Part shown: positions 17,139 to 26,538 of the stretch, piece by piece
How the letters are laid out: every line of letters starts with the position of its first letter
How positions within the stretch are numbered: the stretch's first letter is position 1
Origin: an uncultured Methanoregula sp.
GTDB taxonomy: Archaea > Halobacteriota > Methanomicrobia > Methanomicrobiales > Methanospirillaceae
Direction: 5' to 3'
Length of the DNA: 64,000 nt
NCBI RefSeq assembly: GCF_963667735.1
Contig: NZ_OY763919.1
Span: 496,001-560,000, forward strand
Translations under genes and position numbers: made by a program
The notes under the pieces: generated by a model
Database searches by the model: none
What the model was told of the DNA's origin: nothing
The model's input: the letters and a program-made list of their open reading frames with translations, nothing else

Positions 17139-19265
17139 ATGGCAGAAAAGAAAGCAACCACCAAGAAAGCCCCGTCCAAGAAAGAGGACACCAAGAAGGT
17201 AGCTCCCGTGAAACAGGAAGTCAAGAAGCAGGCACCAGCGGCAGCCGTCAGCACCACCAAGCAGGATGCACGTATCGGCGTGTTCATCTGCCACTGCGGT
17301 ACAAACATCGCCGGTTCAATGGATATCGATGCCGTGCAGAATGCCTCAAAGACCATCCCGAATGTAGCCTTTGTTGACAACTACAAGTACATGTGCTCGA
17401 TGCCCGGGCAGACCGTCATTCACAAGGCAATCAAGGAACACAAACTGACAGGTGTCGTCGTCGCTGCCTGCACCCCGCGTCTCCACGAGCCAACCTTCAG
17501 GACGGCCACCAAGGATGGCGGCCTGAACCCGTTCCGGTTCGAGATGGCAAACATCCGTGACCAGAACTCATGGGTGCACATGCACGACCGCGTTGGATCA
17601 ACTGACAAGGCAATAGATGCCATCAAGATTGCCGTTGCAAAGGCAACACTCCTCGAAGATCTCTTCCCGAAGTCAGTGCCGGTTGAGAAGACCGCAATGG
17701 TTGTCGGTGCCGGTGTTGCCGGTATGCAGGCAGCCCTTGACCTTGCTGCTGCAGGGATCAAGACCTACCTGATCGAAAAAGACATGAGCATCGGCGGACG
17801 CATGTCCCAGCTCGACAAGACCTTCCCGACCCTCGACTGTTCGCAGTGTATCCTTACACCCAAAATGGTGGATGTCGGAAGGAGCCCGAATATCGATCTC
17901 ATGACCTGGTCCGAGGTTCATGAAGTCGAAGGCTACATCGGTAACTTCGATGTCACCATCCGCAAGAAAGCCCGCGGTGTAATGACCCCCAAGGAAGCCG
18001 AAGCCAAAGGTATTGTCGGCGGCGGCTGCAATGGCTGCGGTGACTGTGAGACTGCCTGCCCGGTTGTCAAGCCCAACGAGTTCGAAATCGGCATGAAACC
18101 GAGGAAGGCCATCTACGTCAACCACCCGCAGGTCGTTCCCCTCATCTACACCATCGACTTCAACTCCTGTGTCAAGTGCGGCATCTGCGTGACCGCCTGC
18201 GGTCCCGAGAAGCGGGCAATCGACCTCGAGATGAAGGACGAGTTCATCAAGGTCAAGGTCGGAACGGTCATCCTCGCAACCGGGTACGACATCTTCCCCA
18301 TCGAGAAGAAAGAGGAATGGGGATACAAGCGGTACGAGAACGTCATCTCAAGCCTTGAGTTCGAGCGGCTGATCTGTGCATCCGGCCCAACCGGTGGCCA
18401 CTTGGTTCGCCCGAGCGATGGCGAGACCCCCAAGAGAGTCGCATTCGTGCTCTGTGCAGGGTCCCGTGACAACACCGGCACCGGCAAGCCATACTGCAGC
18501 CGGTTCTGCTGCATGTACTCGCTGAAACACGCCCACCAGATCATCGAGAAGATCCCCGGATGCATCCCCTACATCTTCTACATGGATATCCGGTCCTTCG
18601 GTAAGATGTACGAAGAGTTCTACTACCGTATCCAGGACGAAGGTGCCAAGTTCATCCGCGGCCGTGTCGCAAACATCATCGAGGACAAGAAGACCAAGAA
18701 CCTCCATGTCATGACCGACGACACACTCCTCGACCGCCCGGTCGATGTGGAAGTCGACCTCGTGGTGCTCGCAGCAGCAATCGAACCTGCAGCAGACACC
18801 AACCGGACCCGGAAGCTCTTCGGTGTCTCCTGCTCCATGGACGGATGGCTCCTTGAAGCCCACCCGAAGCTGAACCCGTGCGGAACCACCACAGCCGGTG
18901 TCTTCCTTGCCGGTGTCTGCCAGGGACCCAAGGATATCCCTGACACCGTAGCATCGGCAGAAGGTGCAGCATCAGCAGCCAGCATCCCGATCCACATGGG
19001 AGAAGTCGAGCTTGAGCCCTACTTCGCCACCTGTATCGAGGAGAAGTGTGCAGGCTGCGGTATGTGCGTCAACCTCTGCCCCTACAGCGCCCTCGCGCTC
19101 GTTGAGAAGGACGGAAGGACTGTCATGCAGGTCACGGAAGCCAAGTGTAAAGGCTGCGGTACCTGCGGTGGATTCTGCCCCGGCGGTGCAATCTGGATGA
19201 ACCACTTCACCACACCTCAGATCGTTGCTCAGATCGACGCTTTCCTGCTCGGAGGTGAGCAGTAA
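17139..19265 (+). CDS. hdrA: CoB-CoM heterodisulfide reductase subunit A (flavin-bifurcating), with Lys/Ala-rich N-terminal extension
   Basis: 708 residues from ATG 17139 (GAGGTGGT just upstream). FAD-binding VVGAGVAGMQAALDLAAAG near residue 188, inserted ferredoxin motifs CNGCGDCETACP and CVKCGICVTACG, and C-terminal CAGCGMCVNLCP and CKGCGTCGGFCP are all present. HdrA bifurcates electrons between heterodisulfide and ferredoxin. Family members normally start at about ARIGVFICHCG; here some 44 residues of low-complexity Lys/Ala/Pro (MAEKKATTKKAPSKKED...) precede that point. Overlaps mvhD by one base (TAATG). Confidence 0.96.
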   Translation: MAEKKATTKKAPSKKEDTKKVAPVKQEVKKQAPAAAVSTTKQDARIGVFICHCGTNIAGSMDIDAVQNASKTIPNVAFVDNYKYMCSMPGQTVIHKAIKEHKLTGVVVAACTPRLHEPTFRTATKDGGLNPFRFEMANIRDQNSWVHMHDRVGSTDKAIDAIKIAVAKATLLEDLFPKSVPVEKTAMVVGAGVAGMQAALDLAAAGIKTYLIEKDMSIGGRMSQLDKTFPTLDCSQCILTPKMVDVGRSPNIDLMTWSEVHEVEGYIGNFDVTIRKKARGVMTPKEAEAKGIVGGGCNGCGDCETACPVVKPNEFEIGMKPRKAIYVNHPQVVPLIYTIDFNSCVKCGICVTACGPEKRAIDLEMKDEFIKVKVGTVILATGYDIFPIEKKEEWGYKRYENVISSLEFERLICASGPTGGHLVRPSDGETPKRVAFVLCAGSRDNTGTGKPYCSRFCCMYSLKHAHQIIEKIPGCIPYIFYMDIRSFGKMYEEFYYRIQDEGAKFIRGRVANIIEDKKTKNLHVMTDDTLLDRPVDVEVDLVVLAAAIEPAADTNRTRKLFGVSCSMDGWLLEAHPKLNPCGTTTAGVFLAGVCQGPKDIPDTVASAEGAASAASIPIHMGEVELEPYFATCIEEKCAGCGMCVNLCPYSALALVEKDGRTVMQVTEAKCKGCGTCGGFCPGGAIWMNHFTTPQIVAQIDAFLLGGEQ

Positions 19266-19723
19266 TGTCTGCACCAGGAAATTTCGCAATTCCCGAAAGG
19301 GGCCCGGGTATCTGGCAGCCCAAGATCCAGGGTATCGTCTGCAACTGGTGTTCCTATGCCGGTGCTGACCTTGCCGGCGGTGGCCGTATCCAGTACCCCC
19401 CGGATGTCCGGATTGTCCGTGTCATGTGCACGGGACGTATCGATGCACTCTTCGTCCTGAAGGCATTCGCCGACGGCGCCGACGGCGTTCTCGTCTCCGG
19501 CTGCCACTTCGGTGACTGCCACTACCTCGAAGGGAACTACAAGGCTGCAAAGCGGATGTTCATGGTCAAGCGCTTAATGAAGAGCATCGGCCTCGACGAC
19601 CGCCGCTTCAGGATGACCTTTGTATCGGCATCCGAAGGTGCAAAGTGGGGAGCGGTCATCACCGATGTAGTCTCAACCATCCGAGAACTCGGTCCAAGCC
19701 CCCTTACGGAGTCCAAGAAATAA
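19265..19723 (+). CDS. mvhD: MvhD-type electron-transfer subunit of the Hdr complex
   Basis: 152 residues with the [2Fe-2S] cysteines of MvhD: CNWCSYAGAD, CTGRID and SGCHFGDCHY. It transfers electrons from hydrogenase or formate dehydrogenase to the flavin of HdrA. No mvhA or mvhG gene follows, so the electron donor is encoded elsewhere; in Methanomicrobiales this is often FdhAB. TAATG overlap with hdrA. Confidence 0.94.
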   Translation: MSAPGNFAIPERGPGIWQPKIQGIVCNWCSYAGADLAGGGRIQYPPDVRIVRVMCTGRIDALFVLKAFADGADGVLVSGCHFGDCHYLEGNYKAAKRMFMVKRLMKSIGLDDRRFRMTFVSASEGAKWGAVITDVVSTIRELGPSPLTESKK

Positions 19724-20100
19724 CCGGCTGATGAGGGAGTCAATGCTACTCCCCGTCCCTTTTTAGATCAGCGGCCAGAACCGATTTCACACAAGAAATT
19801 CCGACACCGGTATTCATGGAAAACGGGAGAATCTCCCGTGACAAAAATACCAGGCAACAGGATTTCCGGCCGGGTCCAAAAAGGGAACACGCACACAGCA
19901 GATCGGTTACGGTGCAGGGAAATCAATGTCCCCGACCCCATCTTTTTTATACAGAGCGCATCTGAAAATATCAATTTCACCATGTAATAATAACAATCAG
20001 TTCTACTTTCTGTTGCAGTAATAATACTGCGTAAAAAAAAGAAACCCTGAAATTATGTAATATTTGAACATTGCTCCTTTTTTTATAATTATTTTTGTAT

Positions 20101-20110
20101 TAATATATAT
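20101..20110 (+). promoter_or_regulatory. Candidate TATA box of the mcr operon
   Basis: TAATATATAT in an AT-rich tract about 180 bases before mcrB. A second candidate, ACTTATATGG, lies at 20136-20145. Either gives an untranslated leader of more than 100 bases. Confidence 0.45.
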
Positions 20111-20210
20111 TCGTTGTCCGAGATAAAATAGGAATACTTATATGGCGAAATTGGGAATTATTCAATGTCCCATCTTAGGGGACGTGCAATAGCGACTTTC
20201 ATTCATTTCA

Positions 20211-20228
20211 GTGTCCTGTACAGGGCAC
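20211..20228 (+). promoter_or_regulatory. Palindrome in the mcr leader
   Basis: GTGTCCTGTACAGGGCAC is an 18-base near-perfect palindrome (one G-T pair) about 58 bases upstream of the mcrB ATG. Within the expected transcript it would form a hairpin or, as DNA, a dimeric protein-binding site. Its position suits control of the most expressed operon of the cell. Confidence 0.4.
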
Positions 20229-20285
20229 TCTCTCGTTCAGTGACTGTATTGTATAGCGGTTAAAGAACAATTTGGAGGAATTCAA

Positions 20286-21599
20286 ATGGCAAAATATAAA
20301 GAAACAATCGACCTCTACGACGATGAGGGTAAGCTCTTAAAGAGCAACGTTACTCTTGACAAGATCAGCCCCCTGACCAACAAGGGTGCACTTCAGGTCA
20401 TCGACCTCACCAAGAGAACCGTAGCAGTCAACCTTGCAGGTATTGAGGACGCACTCAAGACCGGAAAGGTCGGCGGAAAGTCCAACCAGATTCTCGGCCG
20501 CAGCATGAACTGCAGCTGTGTCAAGGACTCCGACGCAATCTCAGCCAAGATCAAGGACATGGTCCAGGTCGAGGCAGGCGACAACACCAAGATCACCAAG
20601 ATCGGTGGCGGCAAGATGCTCCTCGTGGAGTGCCCGTCTGCACGTATCGATGCAGCAGCAACCTACGATGTTGCATCCACCGTTGTCGCAGCAGCAACCA
20701 CCTACGCGGTCATCGACCAGTACAAGGTTGGTATGTTCGACGGTTCCTACGTCAAGGCAGCAGTCTGGGGTACCTACCCGCAGACAATGGACATGCAGGG
20801 CGGCAACGTCGTCTCGATCCTGTCCATCCCCCAGAACAACGAAGGTCTCGGCTACGCACTCCGTAACGTTCCGGCAAACCACGCGGTCATGATGACCCAC
20901 CGGAATGCAGTCCAGGGTGCAGCACTTGCAGCAACCTTCGAGCAGGCAGGACAGTTCGAGATGGGTAACGCAGTCGGCCCGTTCGAGCGCGCCCAGCTCC
21001 TTCTCTACGCATACCAGGGACTCAACGCAAACAACATCGTCTGCGACCTCGTCAAGAAGAACGGCAAGACCGGTACCATCGGTACCGTCGTGCAGAGCCT
21101 CGTCGAGCGTGCCATTGAGGACAAGGTCATCAAGGCAGGCAAGAAGGGCAAGAGCGGCTTCATCTTCTACGAAGCAAAAGACCCCATGCTCTGGAATGCC
21201 TACGCATCCGCAGGTACCCTTGCAGCAACCATGGTCAACTGCGGTGCCGGACGTTTCGCCCAGGCAGTCTCAGCAACCCTGCTCTACTTCAACGACCTGC
21301 TCGAGCACGAGACCGGCCTCCCAGGCTCCGACTTCGGTCGTGCAATGGGTGTCGCAGTCGGGTTCTCGTTCTTCAGCCACTCGATCTACGGTGGCGGCGG
21401 CCCCGGTGTCTTCAACGGTAACCACGTCGTGACCAGGCATGCAGCCGGTGTAGGTATCCCCTGTATCGTAGCAGCCTGTGCACTTGATGCAGGTACCCAG
21501 ATGTTCGGCCCAGAACACACGTCGAAGATCTACCAGGACACCTTCGGTCAGCTTGACGCATTCAAGAAGCCGATGCAGGCAATTGCAAAGGGTATCTAA
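20286..21599 (+). CDS. mcrB: Methyl-coenzyme M reductase beta subunit
   Basis: 437 residues, starting MAKYKETIDLYDDEGKLL with GGAGG eight bases upstream. Contains the family blocks NQILGRSMNCSC, AAVWGTYPQTMDMQGGN and FSHSIYGGGGPGVFNGNHVVT; the latter lines the F430/CoB channel. First gene of mcrBDCGA. With McrA and McrG it forms the (alpha-beta-gamma)2 enzyme that makes methane from methyl-CoM and CoB. Strong preferred-codon usage (high expression). Confidence 0.98.
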   Translation: MAKYKETIDLYDDEGKLLKSNVTLDKISPLTNKGALQVIDLTKRTVAVNLAGIEDALKTGKVGGKSNQILGRSMNCSCVKDSDAISAKIKDMVQVEAGDNTKITKIGGGKMLLVECPSARIDAAATYDVASTVVAAATTYAVIDQYKVGMFDGSYVKAAVWGTYPQTMDMQGGNVVSILSIPQNNEGLGYALRNVPANHAVMMTHRNAVQGAALAATFEQAGQFEMGNAVGPFERAQLLLYAYQGLNANNIVCDLVKKNGKTGTIGTVVQSLVERAIEDKVIKAGKKGKSGFIFYEAKDPMLWNAYASAGTLAATMVNCGAGRFAQAVSATLLYFNDLLEHETGLPGSDFGRAMGVAVGFSFFSHSIYGGGGPGVFNGNHVVTRHAAGVGIPCIVAACALDAGTQMFGPEHTSKIYQDTFGQLDAFKKPMQAIAKGI

Positions 21600-21616
21600 G
21601 CCCGTCAAGGATACGA

Positions 21617-22087
21617 ATGACAGAAGCCACGTTCCCCCAGTGCAGGATTGATTCAGAGCGTCTGATGAATCCCGAGACTACGGAGCGCCTGCTGAACAAA
21701 ATAGTCAGCGTTGCAGGAGTACGGCGGATGGTCCTCAACGGGCCCCGCCTCCCCGCAACGGTTCCCTACGGGCCGGCAAAAGGACTTGCAAATCCTCATC
21801 CAATGAGGAAGAAGATCCATGTCGGCGACCAGGAACTGGAACTGCAGGTTCACGTAGGCACCGTCCTTCTCGAGATTGAGAACCGCGAGGTCGTCCCCGC
21901 ACTGCAAGCCGCAGTCGAACCGGTATTCACGGATTTTTCCTTCCGTATCAAGGAAGGCAGGTTCATGAAGACCGAACCGTCTCTTGTGGATTATTGCAAG
22001 TACGGCCCGAATGCGGACAAAGATATGCTCGGACTTGTCGATCCAAGCAGTAAGTCCAAGCCGATAATTCTTCAGGGAATAAAATAA
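21617..22087 (+). CDS. mcrD: McrD, MCR operon accessory protein
   Basis: 156 residues; NKIVSVAGVRRMVLNGPRLP and the VPYGPAKGL motif match McrD. Accessory protein that binds MCR and is thought to help assembly or activation; not part of the active enzyme. Codon use is less biased than in mcrB, G and A. Eighteen-base gap after mcrB and two-base gap before mcrC. Confidence 0.93.
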   Translation: MTEATFPQCRIDSERLMNPETTERLLNKIVSVAGVRRMVLNGPRLPATVPYGPAKGLANPHPMRKKIHVGDQELELQVHVGTVLLEIENREVVPALQAAVEPVFTDFSFRIKEGRFMKTEPSLVDYCKYGPNADKDMLGLVDPSSKSKPIILQGIK

Positions 22088-22089
22088 TC

Positions 22090-22719
22090 ATGCCGATTGG
22101 ACGAGTAACCCAGGTTGTTGACTGCCGCGAGGCGATGGGCATGGGTAAAGGAGGCGGGATTGCCCAGAGGGGCACCATCTCCGAGTGCCGGTACCCGGAT
22201 GTCATAGTGGTCGGGATGTCTCCCGGACGCCGCCACGTGACAAAGCCGGTGTGCGATATCACCTCAGGTCTGAGACAACAGGGCGTGGAATACAGCATCA
22301 GTACGCTGGTGCTGAATGCCGGAAGTGGCGTACCGCCGGATGCACCGAAGATCGGTGGATCCGTCCTCGGCGCTTATTTTGGGCTTACTCCGAAGGAGAT
22401 CGTGCAGATTGAGAAGCACAAGGTTGCCATCCTCCACCACGGGAACGTACGTTCCCATGTGGTGCACAAGGTCCGTTTTATCCTTCAGGCTTGTGATGTG
22501 AAGGCAATCGTGGTTTCCCAGTCCCCGGTGGATTACGAGGATTTCGCCAAAGAGGGAGTGAAGACATCGGTTGTGATGCCGCCGCAGGACAAGATCCGTA
22601 CCAAAGGTACGGTCATGTCCATTGTGAGCGGTGTCACCCGGGGTCAGACCCCCACCCGCGAGAAGATGGCAGAAGTCATTTCGTCAGTAATGAAACTCTT
22701 GAAAAAGAAAGAATTATAG
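22090..22719 (+). CDS. mcrC: McrC, component of the MCR activation complex
   Basis: 209 residues; MPIGRVTQVVDCREAMGMGKGGGIAQRG and CDITSGLRQQGVEYSISTLVLNAGSG are characteristic. McrC is a subunit of the ATP-dependent complex that reduces F430 Ni(II) to Ni(I). Short C-terminal Lys tail (KLLKKKEL). Between mcrD and mcrG. Confidence 0.95.
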   Translation: MPIGRVTQVVDCREAMGMGKGGGIAQRGTISECRYPDVIVVGMSPGRRHVTKPVCDITSGLRQQGVEYSISTLVLNAGSGVPPDAPKIGGSVLGAYFGLTPKEIVQIEKHKVAILHHGNVRSHVVHKVRFILQACDVKAIVVSQSPVDYEDFAKEGVKTSVVMPPQDKIRTKGTVMSIVSGVTRGQTPTREKMAEVISSVMKLLKKKEL

Positions 22720-22732
22720 GAGTGATAAAAAA

Positions 22733-23500
22733 ATGGCATACAAACCCCAGTATTGTGCAGGCCAGAGCATTGTCGCTGACAACAGGCGCAAGGCAATGGA
22801 CCCGGCACACAAGCTCTCGAAGCTTCGGGACGTAACCGACAAGGATATTGTCCTGATTATGGGACACCGTGCACCCGGCTCAGCCTACAAGAGTGCACAC
22901 CCCCCGCTCGCTGAGCAGCAGGAGCCCAACTGTCCGGTCCGCAAGCTGGTCACCCCGACCGACGGCGCAAAGGCCGGCGACCGCGTCCGCTACATCCAGT
23001 TCGCTGACTCCATGTACAACGCACCCTGCCAGCCCTACCTCAGGTCCTACCTCGAGGCATACCGCTTCCGCGGCATTGACCCAGGTACCCTGTCCGGCCG
23101 TCAGATCATCGAGTGCCGTGAGAGAGACCTTGAGAAGTACGCAAAGGACCTCGTCAACACCGAGCTCTTCGACCCCGCACTCTGCGGTATCCGTGGTGCA
23201 ACCGTGCACGGCCACTCCCTCCGTCTGGACGAGAACGGCATGATGTTCGATATGCTCCAGCGCTGTGTCCTCGACAAGAAGGCAGGCGTTGTCAAGTACG
23301 TCAAGAACCAGATCGGTGAGCCCCTCGACTCAGAAGTCAAGGTCGGCAAGCCCATGGACAACAAGTGGCTCAAGGCAAACACCACGATCTACCACTCACT
23401 CGTGGGAACTGCCTACCGCGACGATGCAGAAGCAATTGAATACATCCAGCGCATCCACTCGCTCCGTGTGAAATACGGCTTCATGCCCAAGGAGGCATAA
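22733..23500 (+). CDS. mcrG: Methyl-coenzyme M reductase gamma subunit
   Basis: 255 residues, starting [45 protein letters not shown] is the gamma-subunit block near F430 and CoM. Two-base gap to mcrA; strong codon bias. Confidence 0.98.
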   Translation: MAYKPQYCAGQSIVADNRRKAMDPAHKLSKLRDVTDKDIVLIMGHRAPGSAYKSAHPPLAEQQEPNCPVRKLVTPTDGAKAGDRVRYIQFADSMYNAPCQPYLRSYLEAYRFRGIDPGTLSGRQIIECRERDLEKYAKDLVNTELFDPALCGIRGATVHGHSLRLDENGMMFDMLQRCVLDKKAGVVKYVKNQIGEPLDSEVKVGKPMDNKWLKANTTIYHSLVGTAYRDDAEAIEYIQRIHSLRVKYGFMPKEA

Positions 23501-23502
23501 TT

Positions 23503-25191
23503 ATGGCAAAAGCAGCAAAAATCGAGAGAACCCAGAAGCTCTTCCTCAAGGCAATGAAGGAGAAGTTTGCAGAGGACCCCCAGGCAACCTCGACCGTCTT
23601 CGGACGCGAAGGTCTTGAGCAGTCCCCCCGCAAAGTCGAATTCATGAAGGCCGGCAAGAAAGTCGAGATGGACCGCGGTATCATCGGCTACGACCCCAAG
23701 CGCTGCCACCTCGGCGGTATCCCGCTCGGCCAGCGCCAGCTGATGACCTACGAGGTCAGCGGCACCGGTGTCTTTGTAGAAGGCGACGACCTCCACTTCG
23801 TCAACAACGCTGCAATGCAGCAGATGTGGGACGACATCCGCAGGACCATCATCGTAGGTCTTGACCTCGCCCACAACACCCTCCAGAAGCGGCTCGGCAA
23901 GGAAGTTACTCCTGAAACCATCAACGAGTACCTCCACGTGCTCAACCACGCAATGCCCGGCGGCGCAGTTGTTCAGGAACACATGGTCGAGACCCACCCG
24001 TCACTCGTTGACGACTGTTACGTCAAGATCTTTACCGGTGACGATGAAGTCGCAGACGACATCGAACCCCAGTTCCTCCTCAACCTCGACAAGCTCTTCC
24101 CGGCAAAGTCGGCAGCAGCCCTGAAGGCAGCAGTCGGCAAGTCGATGTTCCAGGCAGTCCACATCCCGACAACCGTCAGCAGGACCTGCGACGGTGGAAC
24201 CACCTCCCGGTGGTCTGCAATGCAGATCGGTATGTCCTTCATCGGTGCCTACCACATGTGCGCAGGCGAAGCAGCAGTCGCTGACCTCGCATTCGCAGCA
24301 AAGCACGCCGGTGTTATCCAGATGGCAGACATCCTGCCCGCACGCCGTGCACGTGGCCCGAACGAGCCAGGTGGCATCAAGTTCGGTCACTTCGGTGACA
24401 TGATCCAGGCCGACCGCAAGTACCCCAACGACCCCGTCAAGGCAACCCTTGAAGTCGTCGGTGCAGGTGCAATGCTCTTCGACCAGATCTGGCTCGGATC
24501 TTACATGTCCGGTGGTGTCGGATTCACCCAGTATGCAACCGCTGCATACACCGACAACATCCTCGATGACTACTGCTACTATGGTCTTGACTACATCAAG
24601 GCAAAGCACGGTGGCATCGGCAAGGCAAAGCAGACCCAGGAAGTCGTCAACGATATCGCAACCGAGGTTACCCTCTACGGTATGGAACAGTACGAACAGT
24701 ACCCCACCACCCTCGAGAGCCACTTCGGCGGTTCCCAGCGTGCATCCGTCCTTGCAGCAGCATCAGGTATCTCCTGTTCACTTGCAACTGCAAACTCGAA
24801 CGCTGGCCTGAACGGCTGGTACATGTCCATGCTCGCCCACAAGGAAGGCTGGTCACGTCTCGGCTTCTTCGGCTACGACCTGCAGGACCAGTGCGGTTCC
24901 GCGAACTCAATGTCGATCAGACCCGACGAAGGTTGTATCGGCGAACTCCGTGGACCCAACTACCCGAACTATGCAATGAACGTCGGGCACCAGGGAGAAT
25001 ACGCAGCCATTGCATCCGCCGCCCACTATGGACGCCAGGACGCATGGGTTCTGTCCCCGCTGATCAAGATCTGTTTCGCAGACCCCTCGCTCAAGTTCGA
25101 CTTCTCCGAACCCAGGCGCGAGTTTGCACGCGGTGCGATCCGCGAGTTCATGCCCGCCGGCGAGCGCTCGCTCATCATCCCCGCAAGGTAA
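23503..25191 (+). CDS. mcrA: Methyl-coenzyme M reductase alpha subunit
   Basis: 562 residues, the usual McrA length. The modified-residue regions are recognisable: KHAGVIQM (methyl-His, near 268), [13 protein letters not shown] (5-methyl-Arg, near 280) and [19 protein letters not shown] (thioglycine, near 337), with [11 protein letters not shown] following. It binds F430, CoM and CoB at the active site. Sequence is that of canonical MCR, not of an alkyl-CoM reductase as far as can be judged. Ends the mcr operon. Confidence 0.98.
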   Translation: MAKAAKIERTQKLFLKAMKEKFAEDPQATSTVFGREGLEQSPRKVEFMKAGKKVEMDRGIIGYDPKRCHLGGIPLGQRQLMTYEVSGTGVFVEGDDLHFVNNAAMQQMWDDIRRTIIVGLDLAHNTLQKRLGKEVTPETINEYLHVLNHAMPGGAVVQEHMVETHPSLVDDCYVKIFTGDDEVADDIEPQFLLNLDKLFPAKSAAALKAAVGKSMFQAVHIPTTVSRTCDGGTTSRWSAMQIGMSFIGAYHMCAGEAAVADLAFAAKHAGVIQMADILPARRARGPNEPGGIKFGHFGDMIQADRKYPNDPVKATLEVVGAGAMLFDQIWLGSYMSGGVGFTQYATAAYTDNILDDYCYYGLDYIKAKHGGIGKAKQTQEVVNDIATEVTLYGMEQYEQYPTTLESHFGGSQRASVLAAASGISCSLATANSNAGLNGWYMSMLAHKEGWSRLGFFGYDLQDQCGSANSMSIRPDEGCIGELRGPNYPNYAMNVGHQGEYAAIASAAHYGRQDAWVLSPLIKICFADPSLKFDFSEPRREFARGAIREFMPAGERSLIIPAR

Positions 25192-25206
25192 GCACGAATC
25201 CCCACC

Positions 25207-25226
25207 AAATTTTTTTCTTTTTTCGT
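25207..25226 (+). terminator. T-rich terminator after mcrA
   Basis: AAATTTTTTTCTTTTTTCG follows the mcrA stop by about 15 bases; T-runs of this kind end archaeal transcripts. The next gene starts about 90 bases later. Confidence 0.6.
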
Positions 25227-25313
25227 AATCCGTAAAAATCAGGACCGGTTCTCGACAGCCCCGGCTTTTTTGTTTCGTAATCCTCTTACCCTGACAGGAG
25301 AAACAGGAGAAGT

Positions 25314-26474
25314 ATGAAGAACCCCTTCCACATCATGATCATCCCGACGCTGGGATGCCCCGGCCGGTGCAAGTACTGCTGGAGCTCGGAAGAGGGATCG
25401 CCGATCATGACCATCGATACCGTCAGGGATATCGTTGAGTGGCTCAGGGAGTTCCGGAAGGACCGGGTGACATTCACGTTCCACGGGGGCGAGCCGCTGC
25501 TTGCCGGGGCTGACTTTTACCGGCAGGCGCTCCCGCTGCTCTCGGGGGAACTCGCGGATCTCACGCCGGAGTTTGCCATGCAGACCAACCTCTGGCGGAT
25601 GACGCCGGAGATTGCCGAAGTACTTGCAGAATACCAGGTCCCGATCGGCTCTTCCATCGATGGTCCCGAGGAGATTACCGATTCGCAGCGGGGGGACGGG
25701 TACTATGAGAGGACGATGAAAGGGTACGAGATCGCAAAGGCCGCCGGTCTCTCGGTCCGGTTCATCTGCACGTTCACCAACAAATCGGTGAAGCACAAAG
25801 AAGAGATCTTCGCGTTTTTCAAGGAGAAGGGCTTTGTCCTGAAACTCCACCCGGCCCTGCCGTCGCTCCGGTCCGAGAACCCGAAGGAGTGGGCGCTTGA
25901 GCCGGCGGAGTACGGGGAGCTCCTCGTCTTCCTGCTCGACAAGGCGCTCGACAACATCGGCACTGTCGAAGTGATGAACATCAACGACCTCTGCCGGTGC
26001 GTCTTCACCCGCCGGGGATCGGTCTGCACGTTCGTGGACTGCATGGGCAGCACGTTTGCCGTGGGACCCGACGGGAGCATCTATCCCTGCTACCGTTTCG
26101 TGGGAATGCCCGAGTGGGTGATGGGGCACGTGCGGGACAAGCCGACGATGGAGCAGCTGATGGGATCTGAGCCCGGCCGGCGCATGACGGCGTTTGCAGA
26201 GTATGTGAATACGGCCTGCAAAGACTGTTCGCACATCCGGTACTGCCGGGGCGGCTGTCCCTACAATGCGATCGCACCCTCGGGGGGATCGCTCGACGGG
26301 GTTGATCCCCACTGCACGGCCTACAAGCGGATCTTCGACGAGCTGAACGAACGGCTGAACCGGGAGATGTTCGAAGCGCCGATGCCAGGGATGGGGGGGT
26401 TCGGGATGCCCCCACCGAAAAAACCGGCAAAACCCGGCGTGATGCTGCTGATGCGCTCGATTGTTGCGAAGTAA
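25314..26474 (+). CDS. SPASM-type radical SAM peptide-modifying enzyme
   Basis: 386 residues; GGAGAA precedes the ATG. SAM cluster C15-x3-C19-x2-C22 (GCPGRCKYCW), FHGGEPLLAG and SSIDGPEEITDSQRG follow. The C-terminal SPASM region has CTFVDC, CYRFVG and CKDCSHIRYCRGGCPYNA plus a final Cys, enough for two auxiliary [4Fe-4S] clusters. It resembles the methanogen family once named after Mhun_1560 (putative peptide-modifying radical SAM enzyme). The tail is Met/Gly/Pro rich (PMPGMGGFGMPPPKK). Located just after mcrA with its own start signals. Target unknown; a Cys-rich 49-residue ORF lies 2.5 kb downstream. Confidence 0.88.
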   Translation: MKNPFHIMIIPTLGCPGRCKYCWSSEEGSPIMTIDTVRDIVEWLREFRKDRVTFTFHGGEPLLAGADFYRQALPLLSGELADLTPEFAMQTNLWRMTPEIAEVLAEYQVPIGSSIDGPEEITDSQRGDGYYERTMKGYEIAKAAGLSVRFICTFTNKSVKHKEEIFAFFKEKGFVLKLHPALPSLRSENPKEWALEPAEYGELLVFLLDKALDNIGTVEVMNINDLCRCVFTRRGSVCTFVDCMGSTFAVGPDGSIYPCYRFVGMPEWVMGHVRDKPTMEQLMGSEPGRRMTAFAEYVNTACKDCSHIRYCRGGCPYNAIAPSGGSLDGVDPHCTAYKRIFDELNERLNREMFEAPMPGMGGFGMPPPKKPAKPGVMLLMRSIVAK

Positions 26475-26538
26475 CAGGCAAAGCCTGATATCCCTTCAGT
26501 TGAATTCTCTCTCTTAACAACCGGAGGCAGAAGACCTG

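Larger units (their letters stand above)
19724..20285. other. Long gap between mvhD and mcrB
   Basis: Holds the mvhD 3' region (a CCCTTTTTAG run at about 19756-19765), a stretch without convincing coding potential, then very AT-rich DNA (about 19970-20150) with the mcr promoter and leader. No RNA gene recognised. Confidence 0.5.
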
